In this document: positions 11,686 through 24,400 of the stretch, piece by piece
How the letters are laid out: each line of letters opens with the position of its first letter
How positions within the stretch are numbered: position 1 is the first letter of the stretch
Source: Fennellomyces sp. T-0311
Taxonomy: Eukaryota > Mucoromycota > Mucoromycetes > Mucorales > Lichtheimiaceae
Reading direction: 5' to 3'
Assembly (NCBI GenBank): GCA_025266875.1
Contig: JALLLT010000025.1
Coordinates: forward strand, 372,001-436,000
DNA: 64,000 bases
The notes under the pieces: generated by a model
The model's input: the letters and a program-made list of their open reading frames with translations, nothing else
Told to the model about the DNA's origin: nothing
Database searches by the model: none
Made by a program: the position numbers and the translations under genes

Positions 11686-13289
11686 AGAAATGTAGAATTT
11701 TGAGCCTCGTGACCTTTATCGTCATGCAACGAGTTTCGTGACACGGACTTAAACTAGGAAACGTGGCTATTGGAGAAGAACACTGGAAGAGAAACATATA
11801 AAGTCCAAGCATTAATCGTTTTCTTCTACACACTGAGAGTACAAAGTAATCTCGTTGATCATATTCTTCGGAATCATAGATCGGGGTCATTGCTAGTTCA
11901 TTCAGTCCCCAGATCAACACCATAGTCCACCAAGCGCTCTTCCGTACTTGTCCAGATAAGCCAATTGCCTCATGCCACAAATACACTAATATGTGTCTTA
12001 CAGTGGAAGTACACGCATATTCAAGTGCAAATCATCAGCATCCTTTATTTACAAAACATAATATCCCTCTTTCGAGCGAAGTCTTCGATACAAGCTTGTC
12101 TAGTTATCTAAAAAACGATACGCGAATTAGCATATTGTTTCTGGACGTGATCAGAACAAAAAAAACGGTATGCTGGTGTTTTATCAGAAAAAACGCGATG
12201 TAGTTTATCCACAGTCTGGTGTTCGGACTGACGTGCAAATAAAGAGTTGTATCATCCTCAAAACAACCAAGCCTCCCTGAAATAAGAGAAGATACATACC
12301 ACGCGAAAGGAAGAGTGATGGTGAAAAGGTTTCCGGCATGCTCACCATTAAATGAAAACTTTTGCTCACCAGTCACACACCCGCTTGGTCATTTCAACCA
12401 GCGAAATTCAGGGACGATGTGTAACCGCCCTTCTATCAGCGTCGATAGATCTGTCGTTGTGAATGGAACTGCTGGACAGTCTTTTATTGACAAGCATCTT
12501 CATACTCAATCGATAAAGTCCTGTTGCTATGTCAAGCTATGACTCCATCTATATGTATATGTATCGCGACAAGTAGTCATACAAACTCTCGGCAATCACA
12601 TCTCGTCAGATGCCTACATATGAAAAGATCTGGTCAAATGATCCTAGATGATCATGAGTTATTTGCATTATCGGAATTGTTGGTGCAGTAATAAATGTTG
12701 TTTGTGCTTATACGTACGTTTATTCCGTGGGTAAATAGTTGGTTACAAGTAATCTAGAGTTTGGGTCACATCCAGTGGTATTGGGACATGAAAGAGTTGG
12801 ATAACTGCGCAACCACGAATAATCAATGTACTTTTCTGTGTTTCTCTCTTTCTTTTTCCGGAAAAATACTCCAGCTAAGAGTTCTCACGAACTTTTCGAC
12901 CTTATAGCCACGTATGCACCAACAGATACTTCAGTTGGGCTTAGTAAACTGGGCGCCACTTCATACATGATGGGTATGCAATATCAAAGCACTACCATTT
13001 TTTTAATTGCATCCCCACCTTCACTTCATTGCCACACATTTTTCATTTTTAAGATAACTTCCGACACGCTCTGTCATTTTACTACCAGTCATTGGTTCTT
13101 ATCAAGAAAACCTATTAGTAAACCTGACCCCAGTAATACCTCAATAGTAACCCCTGACAAGCAATGCATTTAAGCATCTAGAATGTACATCGTGTATGAT
13201 AAAGTTCAGTATGAATTGATTGATTACGATGGGACCACTGCAAAAAACTTTTGGGTGAATTTTGGTGAATAATTTTTCGAAGTGGACAT
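11686..13289. other. Intergenic, weak membrane-protein-like relics
   Basis: On the minus strand, 11663-12376 contains several hydrophobic stretches in different frames (for instance INYIAFFLIKHQHTVFFVLI near 12150-12210) separated by stops. This could be an old relic of a multi-pass membrane protein, but no family motif supports it. 12400-13289 shows nothing. Confidence 0.3.
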
Positions 13290-14490
13290 ATCATCACGAT
13301 CCACTTGTCGATTCCATATCATATAAATTGTGATGACCAGTCAACTGCACAGTGTCTGATAAAAACGTACCTAGTGCCTAAATTCAAACCAAAATGCCTT
13401 GCTCAGGTATCTGACTGGATAGTCGCGCCTGGTTCAACAATTAACGATTATTATTGGGCACTGTCATACTCATGGAACCAATCTGGCGAAATTATCGGCA
13501 AGGACGGTGAAGAAGCCAAGCGTATTGACAGAGGAAAGTACATGCTATTATCTGCGAACACAACGTCGTTGGGAGTTGTCGAAGAAAACGTTCGAAGAGC
13601 TCCTTCAGCAGATATACCATTTTTTGTATTAAACATATTTGGTATGATCAGGTGTGCATCAATCAAAACAATCGCGTCGAGGAACTAAAAAAAATCAAAG
13701 AATGCACCTTGTTTACAAGAATGCTATCTGCACATTGGCACCCTCGAATTCAGATGCGTAAAAACTAGCGCAGAATCGCTAACAGTGACCGAGAGATTAG
13801 CTTTGTTTGAAGAAAACCAGCCATCAGCATCAGAAGATATCAAGTCCCTATAGGTGTATGATGAACTATCAACTTGGGTACTGGGGAATGACAATAAAAT
13901 ACGGACAATCAGTGGAGCACGAGAATATAGACTTTCGACGAGGCATATAGGTCCAAAAACATCCTTGGTCTTGGTTGGAACGTAAATTTTTTTGTTCTAA
14001 CTATATCGAAAATTGAACAGGGTGATATGACAGAAGTATTGCCTTCATTTCAAATCTCAAATATAAGGAAAGCTGTGGATGGAATGCTTCTACCATACTG
14101 TGCTACGCAAGGACGCGTAAAAGCAGCAAATTACATGATCGATTTTTTGCACTTCTTAACGTATTAACGGAACTCAATAATGACATTACATTTACCTGTG
14201 ATCAGCCTCTAATTGGCTTGATGCTCCAATTCTACCATTGGCTCACGAAAGTGGATGTTACCATATTACTATTCGGTGCTCTCATCAATTACAACACTGA
14301 CGAGGAGATTATCAAGGTTAGGCATGACGAAGCCAGTTTGTTGCCATCGTGGTCTGGTGCAAATGGCTCTCATATTGCATGTGCAGTTGGAAATTCCAAA
14401 AGTGCCGAATGGTCATTGCCGATTTGATGTGCGTCATGTTTTTTCCCGTATAGAGGCGGGTACCTTAGCGGCGAGGGCCATCCCGACTTA
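13290..14490 (+). pseudogene. HET-like domain gene, broken
   Basis: The plus strand shows the two hallmark blocks of a heterokaryon-incompatibility (HET) domain: DYYWALSYSWNQSGEI near 13450-13495 and, one frame over, HIWYDQVCINQNNRVEELKKI near 13630-13695. The family consensus is Y.ALSYVWG and IWIDA.CINQ. The frame changes between the blocks with no usable intron, and after about 13770 stops become frequent, although a WTFDEAYRSKNIL-like remnant (family: WTLQE...) can be seen near 13930-13970. There is no in-frame ATG at the left edge. I read it as a pseudogene of a HET-like protein; these domains in other fungi trigger self/non-self responses. Confidence 0.6.
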
Positions 14491-15935
14491 GAGCAGCCAG
14501 TGGAATTTCAGACGATAATCTAACACCTGTTGATCCCTCTTGCACTGGAAAATTTATTAACGAACACGAGCAAATGATCCCCACATTTGTCGTCATGACA
14601 AACAAAGCAAGATATACATATGCCTATTACTGTATATAAGCTCTATTCAGTTAGAGGCAACCTACTTCTTACTGTCGTATCCTGACATACCAGTCATCCA
14701 TTGTCTACAGACCTTTCCATCTCAGCCTTTGTTACATCCGTTCCTTTATTTCGACATCAACAACCGCACAGTTATCTATTGGCCTGTTCACTGGCTTGTG
14801 TGTCAGTGAGACCTTGATCTGGGTTCAGACTTCAAGAAGGACCATTCACGTTAACTCAGTCTCTGCATGATTATCCGCTCCTTTGTAATAAGGCAGTATG
14901 GTCATTAGGGATTACGGCGATAACACGGATTCGGCTCTGATAGAAAAGCATTCACCTTCTCCGTCCCGACTCATCATCATTATAAATAGAGAGTAGTTCT
15001 CTTCAATAAAACATGATCTTATTTTTGGTCTCGTCATTTGAAGCTTTCCAATTGAGCGATACCACACTTACCTGTGAAACGGAGACGGGATGAAGACATT
15101 GTCCTCGACACATGTTCACGGCCTAATGCTAATGCTGGGCTTCTGTCACTGACCGAAGAATGCTCTGAGTGTGCTGTCCTTTCCGGTCTAGTATTTGAAT
15201 ATTACGATGAACATTATTATCCAGTCATCAAAAAGACGGATAATGGATGCTGCAGATCGATTGTTCTATGTATTATTAGAAGTAAGTTAAGTCTTGCTTT
15301 AGTTATCAGTCCCAGTCAAGCATTTCTTATCGAATAATAAAAAAGATACCAAGATACTTTGTCGCAAATCCATACAATGCACATGAGAACAATCTTCAAT
15401 GAATATACGCCATACCTACCGATGTATACATACGGAAAGCAATTACCATGGAAAATTTATATCTTGAGAAGTTGAATGCTGAATAGATTCGCTACAAAGT
15501 ATATCAACGTGGTGTTCTCAGAGAGATGATAATAGATCAGTACAACACAACGAAAGTGCGATTAACAAAAGTTTACTTTTTGTATCTATGCGATAGTTAA
15601 ACACATACATAAATGCGACAATCTAATGGTCAATGTGAAAAGAAAGAGTCGTGATTAATGGCTCCACGCAACCGACAAAGCGAACGCTGATTACGTGGCT
15701 GCAGGAGCACTTTGTTTATATTTACAGCAATAGAAGTAAGCTTACGACTGTTCAGGAAATCAAATATCACAAATGTACTTATATTTATCATACATAACAC
15801 TTAGAGCATGTATACGTGTGACGGGAAGGTAAACATACTAAAAGGTAGTTGCCGAGTGAAGAAATATGATGTATAGATGATGCGAACGGTAGGGGATGAA
15901 TAGGAATAATTACAAGTGCCGTTGTGAAAAAGTAT
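14491..15935. other. Intergenic, no supported gene
   Basis: A plus-strand open frame at 15074-15337 (87 codons) has no recognisable motif and no convincing context. The right part, up to 15935, is the presumed 3-prime flank of the first ABC transporter. It has short similarity to the flank of the second copy near 21480-21530 (the region coding for the C-terminus and just beyond). Confidence 0.4.
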
Positions 15936-18900
15936 CTAGTTGGCATTGAGTGATTGCTGGCGTACAAGGGATGCATATACATTATTCAATTCGAGCAGTT
16001 CCCAGTGTGTGCCTTGTTCGGCTACACGGCCATCCTTAATGACGCAAATTAAGTCGGCACCCTATTATATATCATACTAGTAAATAACAGGCTTGGTGAA
16101 TAAGAAAATTTGTAAAATCGTATTACCTGAATTGTAGATAGTCGATGTGCAATCGTGATTGTAGTTCGTCCACCTTCACTGATGATGTTGTCGATAGCAG
16201 CTTGAACCAATTTCTCTGATTCACTGTCTAAAGCAGATGTAGCTTCGTCCAGAAGCAGGACCTTGGGTTTACGGATCAATGCACGTGCAATAGCAATACG
16301 TTGCTTTTGACCACCTGATAGCTGGGATCCCTTATCACCAACACGAGTGTCATAGCCATCTGGTAGTTCTGTAACAAATTGATGGATGTTGGCTGCACGT
16401 GCTGCCTCCTCCACTTGTTCCTGCGTCACATCTTGACCTTCATCGATACCAAAACGAATGTTGTCTCCGATACTCATATCGAAAAGGACGGGTTCCTGAC
16501 CGACTAAACCAATGTGGGACCGAAGATTACCCAAGGCAAAGTTCTTGACATTGTGTCCATCAAGACGGACTACGCCATCAATAGGATCGTACCATCGCTG
16601 AAGCATACCAATGGTAGTGGACTTGCCACATCCACTTGGACCAACGAGCGCGATAGTCTGACCAGACTTGCCTTGCAAATTAAACCCGCCATTGAAAATA
16701 GGTACGTCTGCATGCAAACAAAATTAATGCTGAATTATCTCACAGTAATGTCGAAAAGTATAATACTAACCCATACGAGCAGGATAGCTATAGCAAGAGA
16801 GAGAACCAACAAAGAATATTGATTAGCATATTCTCTGTAAATATCATCAGTACTCCGTACCGGAAAGTAATCTTTTCAAATGAGATATCGCCGGCAATAG
16901 TCGATGCTGCAGGTTCAATGCCTTCCAGGTCCGGGTCAATTTGTGACTCTCGTTCCAGGGCTTCGAAAATGGCGAGGGCAGAGTTTTTGGCCTTGGAATA
17001 GGCGGAGGCAAAGACACTGGATTTACCAGCACTGTTCATTGTAATCATCACAGTGAACATAGAAACGAAGATTTCATCGATCATGAGATTTCTTGTTTCA
17101 AGGAAGTTCATACCAGCGTAGAAGCCAACAGCCCCGGCATAGAGGATAATGCCTTGACCAAGTGCATAACCGATAGAAGATAAAAAGGCCTTGCGAATTG
17201 CCAGTCGATGGGGTCGTTCCAAAGATTTCGCGAACTTTTTTTCGAAGTAAGACTGTTTTCCAAGAGCAGCAACCGTACGGATTTGCTTGATGGCTTCGCT
17301 GGCAATTTCACCACCGTGTTCATGAGCCTTGGCAGTCTTGTCTTGAAAGCCACGCTGAACCTTGGATTCATAAAAGCTTGCACCCATAATAAATGGGCCG
17401 ATCGCAAGTAGGATAAGTGTTATAGCCCAGTCATGGTAAAAAGCAATCACCAAACCTGTCGAATTTTGTCAAAAAAAAATAAATGTATAACTTTCACTAT
17501 AATTTCGTCGTAACAACGTACCAGTAATAAGAGTGGAAATAATTTGGAAGATATCACCAGGAACTTTGGTTACCAATTCGTTAACATTCTTGGAATCGAC
17601 GGCAAGCTTTGAAGTCAACGCGCCAACGCTGTGATCTTCATCATCGTAGTAACCAATTTCTTGCTTCAGGTATGCACGAAACGCCATGCCGCGCAAACGT
17701 TCTGTATAGTGTTCGCCGGCAACTTCAAATGCGGTCATCTGTAAAAAGTTACCGAAGAAGGCAGCAATACCAAAAACCAGGAGCAGGAAGGCATAAAAGT
17801 TGGTTCCTTCCATAGGACCAGGAGCAACTTGATCTGGTTCTTGCATAAGATAATAGATGGCTTTGGAAAGCACAAAGGCAACGGCCGGAAAGATTGCTCC
17901 GGCGATTGTAGCACCACAACATCCAACGAAAAGAAGTGACCATTCGCTTCGCATCTGGTTCAAAATCTTGCCTATTGGTGAATCTTGTTTCTTGCGCATC
18001 ATCCGCTCAGCCTTGCCCTTTAGTAGCTTCAATTCGTAGGCATCAATGGACGATGTGGTACTCATTCGAACCAGTTGGAAACTGCCAGGTTCTTTTCCGT
18101 CAATGGAGTCATCTTCAGTATGAGCTGCAGCGTGGATTTGATGTTCCAGTTCTTCGTTTTCTTTGCGCAAAAACTCTTCTTCGTCGAATTCTTCGTCTTC
18201 GTTTGCCCCAACTTGCTTTGTTGCAATCTGCTGCTTTCGTACTAATTCCGCATATACCCCATCACGCTTAAGCAGTTCGTTATGTGTTCCATGCTCAACA
18301 AGTTCTCCTTGCTGCATAACAACAATGAGATCTGCGTTACGAATCGTTGACAGCCGATGAGCAATGACGATGGTGGTTCGATCAGTAGAAGCAGCGTCCA
18401 AAGCGCGTTGAACTAGTCGTTCAGACTGTGTATCCAAAGCAGAAGTAGCCTAAAAACAATTGTAAATACCATAAAAGTAATATGCATTGAGATATTACGT
18501 ACTTCATCAAGCAAGAGAATCGAAGGGTTCTTGAGAATAGCACGGGCAATGGCAATTCGCTGCTTTTGGCCACCGGACATCATACCACCATGTTCACCGA
18601 CGATGGTATCATATCCTTTGGGTAACTTGCAGATGAAGGAATGGCAATTGGCTTTCTGGCAAGCACTGATGACATCTTCCTGAGAAACTTCATGGTTGAC
18701 ACCAAGCATTAAATTCTGACGGATCGTCATGTTGAAGAGTACAGGTTCTTGAGATACAACGCCAATTTGCTCACGTAACCATCGAAGATTGATATCCTTG
18801 AGATTGTTGCCATCCAGTAGAACTTGTCCACATTCCGGATCATAGAATCGTTGTAAAAGTTGGATGGTTGTGGATTTACCGGAACCGCTTGGGCCGACGA

Positions 18901-20275
18901 AAGCAACAGTCATGCCGGCCTTAATTGTAAGACTAAAATCCTTGAGAACCCGGATATCAGGTCGAGTTGGATAGGAGAAATCAATGCCACGAAACCCGAT
19001 TTCACCAATGACCTTGGCGGGTGTAATTCCTTTATCGGAATCAGGATCGATTTCTGGTACTCGGTCGATTGTTTCGAAAATTTTGTAAGCAGCACCACAA
19101 GCGGTTGAAATGGCAGATAAATGAGTGGGTAGTTGTAATAAAGACATGGCACCTAAGATCATATTCAGTTAAACCAAGACTGAAAAAATATAACGAACGC
19201 AAGTCATATACTTACCAAGAATCATACCAAAGAAGGCGGCCATAATCCTCCAACCTGGAAGAGTTTCATTGATGGCGAGCACACCACCATACCAGAAGCC
19301 GATGGCAAAAATACTAAAAAGCACGAACAAAAAACCACCAACACCAAGACCCAAAATATAGCCACGACGAACACCTGCTTGACGTGCCTTTACAAGTCTT
19401 CCTTCGTAAATATTGGAGAATCGGTTTTGAAGATTGAAGGCGTAAACTGTTCGAATGCCAGCAAAAACTTGTTCCGCCACGTTGCCAGCATCAGCATATG
19501 CATCTTGAACTTCGCCGGTGCTTTTTGAAACAAAGTAACCCATGGCACCACCGACACCACCGAGTACTGGCAGTGTTGCAAGAACAATGACTGCGAGATT
19601 CCAGCCCATTGCAAATGCCATAACAAAGCCAAGAACAAAGGCAGAAAATGCGCGGATCATGGCTCCAACCTTTTCTGAGATACCATCTTGGATATACTGG
19701 CAATCAGTGGCAATGCGTGTCGTCAATGATCCTTCCTCTGACTGGTCGAACCATCCCATATCTTGACGCAGGATTGCATGGACGTAAAGCTGGCGGATTC
19801 GTCGTGTCTGATTTTCACCCGACAAAACCCAAAATGAATTGGAGATATAGGCGAGAACGAGGATAGCGGAACCAAGGATAACAAAAACAATCACAATTGG
19901 CTGCGTGGCTTCAGAAACACTCTTGCCTTCGTCGAGAGACTCCATGATTGTGTTGACGAACAAACCAAAGAGTGCAATGGATAAGGGCTGGAGCATACCA
20001 ACGAGGACTGAGCACGCGATAGCAATACCGATCATAAACTTGTCCCTGCGTGAAGCGAATCGAAACAGCAACTTGTGCATTGAAACTGCGCGCTTTGGCT
20101 TGTTCTTTTTGTCTTTTTTACTGTCATTGTTCCTTTTGATATCAGTAGTGAGTTGATGGATTGGTGTGGTATCCTTGATGACACGGATATCATGTTCGGC
20201 CTTTTCGTGCGTTGCTTGTGAGCTGTTGCCTCGCACAGTCCCTGAAGATCGTGTAGACGAAATTGATGGGATCAT
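15936..20275 (-). CDS. ABCB/MDR-type full ABC transporter, copy A
   Basis: Seven exons, complement(15936..16061, 16127..16707, 16771..16787, 16861..17455, 17522..18449, 18503..19152, 19216..20275), 1318 aa. Layout TMD-NBD-TMD-NBD. A Lys-rich cytosolic leader ([12 protein letters not shown]) precedes TMD1. NBD1 has Walker A GPSGSGKS near residue 440, signature MSGGQKQR, Walker B ILLLDE with ATSALD across an intron, and IAHRLSTI. An acidic linker ([21 protein letters not shown]) leads to TMD2. NBD2 has [28 protein letters not shown] and IAHRLSTIQ. The family is the P-glycoprotein/Mdr1/Ste6 type at the plasma membrane, exporting hydrophobic compounds or peptides; the substrate is not readable. 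The NBD1 signature has Met in place of Leu (MSGGQ), as in copy B. Exon 5 is only 17 nt. A tandem sister gene follows upstream. Confidence 0.96.
16771..16787 (-). other. 17-nt microexon of ABC transporter copy A
   Basis: Between a donor after ...ACTTTCCG at 16861 and an acceptor at 16708, the open frame can only be restored by a 17-nt exon that codes for the end of R, YPARM and the start of D. It is bounded by ctatag on its 5-prime side and gttagt on its 3-prime side. Copy B has the same exon, same length and phase, at 22324-22340. It encodes the start of the NBD2 region (Y-PARMDVPIF). Confidence 0.9.
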
Positions 20276-20342
20276 AGTGTAGTATGATAATAGAAAAAGA
20301 AGCAAAATTCTGTATTCGGGCGTGCTCAGTTGTAGTGCTGAG

Positions 20343-20355
20343 CTTATAAATAGTT
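20343..20355 (-). promoter_or_regulatory. TATA-like box of ABC copy A
   Basis: Minus-strand CTATTTATAAGC lies about 70 bp upstream of the ATG at 20275. A TTTAAATAAAAG element lies at nearly the same distance in copy B. Confidence 0.45.
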
Positions 20356-20381
20356 CTCAAAGAAATCACTTACAGCTGCAA

Positions 20382-20458
20382 AAACGGCTAAAGTATTGCT
20401 TTGTGAGTCGCAGAATGATACCACCTTTCCACAGTAAACATGTGTAACGTCTATCTTG
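20382..20458 (-). promoter_or_regulatory. Promoter block shared by the two ABC genes (copy A)
   Basis: Written on the plus strand, AACGGCTAAA, then AATGATACCACCTTTCCA, then ACATGTGTAACG and CTATC occur in this order and spacing. The same series is at 25931-26006 upstream of copy B, while the DNA around has drifted. Both blocks lie about 110-180 bp upstream of the ATG. Likely a conserved transcription-factor binding region; the factor is unknown. Confidence 0.6.
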
Positions 20459-21481
20459 GCTTTATTCTTGGCTGTAAATCACAATACTATATTGAGTGCT
20501 GGGTATCTAAGGATATATCCTGCATTATAAGGTACTGTCAATAGTATTTATTCACTTATATCAGCGATTTACATAATCTGATCAGGTCTCGGCACTTTCC
20601 CCGCGTATATACCATGCGGACTCCCAGATTATCAGAGCTGAGCTTCATTGCTGTCCAAATAACTTTGACATCGCTATGCCGATAACCAGTTCAAATCAAT
20701 CTTGGCGAAATGAAGACATAATATTGAGCTACCGCGACCATATGACACGGAATGTAGTGTTCTTATCGAATTTCATGTTGGATCTATGTCTCTACGATTA
20801 GTTGTCACTTATGTTAAGAACAACGTTCGCAAGTGTCCCAAAATGATTAGCATACTTCTCTTCCAGATCATATCACATCAGAGATATATTTATCTTCTAA
20901 ATGCATCTTGTTATATTTTTAAAATGTAAAAACCATTGAGGGTGCGAGCGCAATAATAGAATACTTTAAGGTGGCGCACACTAATAAGTTTCCGACCCGG
21001 GAAACAATCCGCAATTTCCTAAAATGTTAATTTCGGCCGTGACAGCGAGTTCGTTCGTTATGTAGGCATAGCCAATTCCGCTACCAATTGTAAGGACCAG
21101 TGAAAAGGTCGTTATTTGTGAGAAAGCACTATATGTTAAACTTCATGCACATGCCCACGTGTCGCTTTACGTATAACTCATCTTAATACTACGTACCAGG
21201 CAACTTATAGAGAAAGGATGTGTGGATACCTGACGAGACGTACTCTTTTAAAAAATCTTATTTTTGGTGGTAACTCACATCTCTAATGTGATTGACATTA
21301 AAGTTTGATACTTAGATACACGTAAATATTTACGGAAGGCTTAAATCTTTAGACCGTATCAGTACAGAAGGAATACATAGAGGGATAGATAGAGGTAAAA
21401 AGATGTAAAATATGGCGTCTTGCATTGTGGATGGAAATAGTTGGGATAATAACGACGTGTATTACTGTGAAAAAGGATCTA
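20459..21481. other. Intergenic between the ABC copies
   Basis: About 1 kb with no gene. Parts near 20590-20720 resemble 26140-26280 upstream of copy B (both contain GCTGAGCTT followed by ATT-rich sequence), so the duplication included at least 600 bp of upstream DNA. Confidence 0.5.
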
Positions 21482-24400
21482 CTAGTTGGCATTGAGAGAT
21501 TGTTGGCGTACAAGGGATGCGTATACGCCATTCAGCTTAAGGAGATCCCAGTGTGTGCCTTGCTCGACTACGCGACCATCCTTAATGACGCAGATCAGAT
21601 CAGCATTCTATTGTAAATTATCAATGAATGAGTAACCTTAATAATTATGTAAGAAGTCTTCTTGCGGATTATTATTACCTGAATTGTAGACAATCGATGT
21701 GCAATCGTGATTGTAGTTCGTCCACCTTCACTGATGATGTTGTCAATTGCAGCTTGGACCAATTTCTCTGATTCACTGTCTAAAGCAGATGTAGCTTCGT
21801 CCAGAAGCAGGACCTTGGGTTTACGGATCAATGCACGTGCAATAGCAATACGTTGCTTTTGACCACCTGATAGCTGGGATCCCTTATCACCAACACGAGT
21901 GTCATAGCCATCTGGTAGTTCTGTAACAAATTGATGGATGTTGGCTGCACGTGCCGCCTCCTCCACTTGTTCCTGCGTCACATCTTGACCTTCATCGATA
22001 CCAAAACGAATGTTGTCTCCGATACTCATATCGAAAAGGACGGGTTCCTGACCGACTAAACCAATGTGGGACCGAAGATTACCCAAGGCAAAGTTCTTGA
22101 CATTGTGTTCATCAAGACGGACGATGCCATCCATAGGATCGTACCATCGCTGAAGCATACCAATGGTAGTAGATTTACCGCAACCACTAGAGCCAACTAG
22201 CGCAATGGTTTGGCCAGACTTGCCTTGCAAATTAAACTCGCCGTCAAAAATAGAGACGTCTGCATAAAAACATGGTTATTAATGCTTGATCTCATGGTAT
22301 CGACAGAGACGTATAACACTAACCCATACGGGCCGGATATCTGCGATACAAGAGAAAACCAACATAAATTGATTAGCATACTCATTGAAGAAACAATCAA
22401 GTAATCGGGGTGAATCATACCGGAAAGCGATACTCTCAAATGAAATGTCGCCAGCGATAGTGGATCTGGCAGGTTCAATACCTTCCAAGTCAGGATCGAT
22501 CTGTGATTCTCGTTCCAAAACCTCGAAAGTGGCAAGAGCAGAGTTTTTGGCCTTAGCATAGGTCGAAGCAAATACACTGGCTCTGCCAATGCCGTGTACA
22601 GTAATCATAACACTCAACAAGCAGATAAAAAGCTCATCAAACATGAGACCTCTTGTCTCAAGGAAATTCATACCAGCGTAGAAGGCGACAGCACCGACAT
22701 AAAGAATGATACCCTGACCCAGGGCATAACCGATGGAAGACAGGAGTGCTTTACGCACCGCCAGTCGATGAGGTCGTTCCAAGGCCTTGGAAAATTTTTT
22801 TTCGAAATAAGATTGCTTTCCAAGAGCGGCAACAGTTCGGATTTCCTTGATAGCTTCACCAGCAATTTCACCACTATGCTCATGGGCCTTGGCAGTCTTG
22901 TCCTCAAATCCTCGCTGAATCTTGGATTCGTAGAAACTTGCGCCCATAACAAAGGGTGACATGGCCAATACGATAAGCGTCATGGCCCAGTCATGATAAA
23001 AGGCGATCACCAGACCTATTGAAAACAGAAGATATATAATTTGAGTAGTTTATAGTGAGTTCATCGTAGTAACTTACCAGTGATAGCAGTGGCAATGATC
23101 TGGAAAATATCGCCAGGAACTTTGGTTACCAATTCGTTTACGTTCTTGGAATCAATCGCAAGTTTTGACGTCAAAGCACCAACGCTGTGATCTTCATCGT
23201 CATAGTAACCAATTTCTTGTTTCAGATATGCGCGGAAAGCCATGCCACGTAAGCGTTCGGTATAGAGTTCGCCAGCAATTTCAAAAGCACCCATCTGCAA
23301 GCCATATCCAATGAAGGAAATAATACCAAAGATGAGAAATAGGAAGGCATACAAATTGGCACCCTCCATAGGGCCAGGTGCAACTTGATCTGGGGGCTGC
23401 ATAAGGGCGTAGATGGATTTGGCAAGAATGAAGGCAAAAGCAGGGAAAACGGCACCGGCAATAGTTCCACCGACAGTTCCCACGAAAAGAAGCGGCCATT
23501 CACTTCGCATCTGATTCAGAATCTTGCCAATCGGTGCACTTTGCTTCTTGCGCAGCTTTAGCTCGGCCTTGTCTTTTCGCAGCTTCAATTCGTAGGCATC
23601 AATGGACGATGTAGTGCTCATTCGAACCAAAGGGAAACCGCCGGGTTCTTTTTCGTCAGCAGCGTTGTCATCGGTATGTGCTGCAGTTTGAATCTGGTGT
23701 TCTAATTCCTCGTTTTCCTTGCGCAAAAGTTCCTCCTCGTCGAATTCTTCGTCTTCGTTTGCTCCAACTTGTTTCGTAGCGATCTGCTGCTTTCGTACCA
23801 GTTCTGCGTATACACCATCACGCTTGAGCAATTCGTTATGCGTGCCTTGTTCGACAAGATCACCTTGCTGCATAACAACAATGAGATCCGCATTGCGAAT
23901 GGTTGACAGACGGTGGGCAATAACAATGGTAGTTCGATCAGCAGCTGCAACGTCCAGAGCGCGTTGCACAAGTCGCTCGGATTGGGTGTCTAAAGCTGAG
24001 GTGGCCTAACAAACAACAAACAATGAATACTAATACCATGGTGACATGTGTGTTTGCTTACTTCGTCCAGCAATAGAATCGATGGGTTCTTGAGAATAGC
24101 GCGAGCAATGGCAATACGCTGCTTCTGACCGCCGGACATCATACCACCGTGCTCACCAACAAGGGTATCGTATCCCTTTGGTAACTTCGAAATGAAGGAA
24201 TGGCAATTTGCTTTCTGGCAAGCATTGATAACATCTTCTTGGGTAACCTGATGATGGACGCCAAGCATCAGGTTTTGACGGATCGTCATGTTGAAGAGCA
24301 CGGGCTCTTGAGACACAACGCCAATTTGCTCGCGTAACCATCGAAGGTTGATATCCTTGACGTCGTTGCCGTCCACAAGAACGTGACCGGATGCGGGGTC

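Noticed and set aside
11663..12376. Seven-helix receptor gene
   Set aside because: Hydrophobic pieces lie in several frames separated by stops; no diagnostic motif.
16514..16822. Plus-strand open frames opposite the ABC transporters
   Set aside because: They are antisense shadows of conserved nucleotide-binding domain codons.
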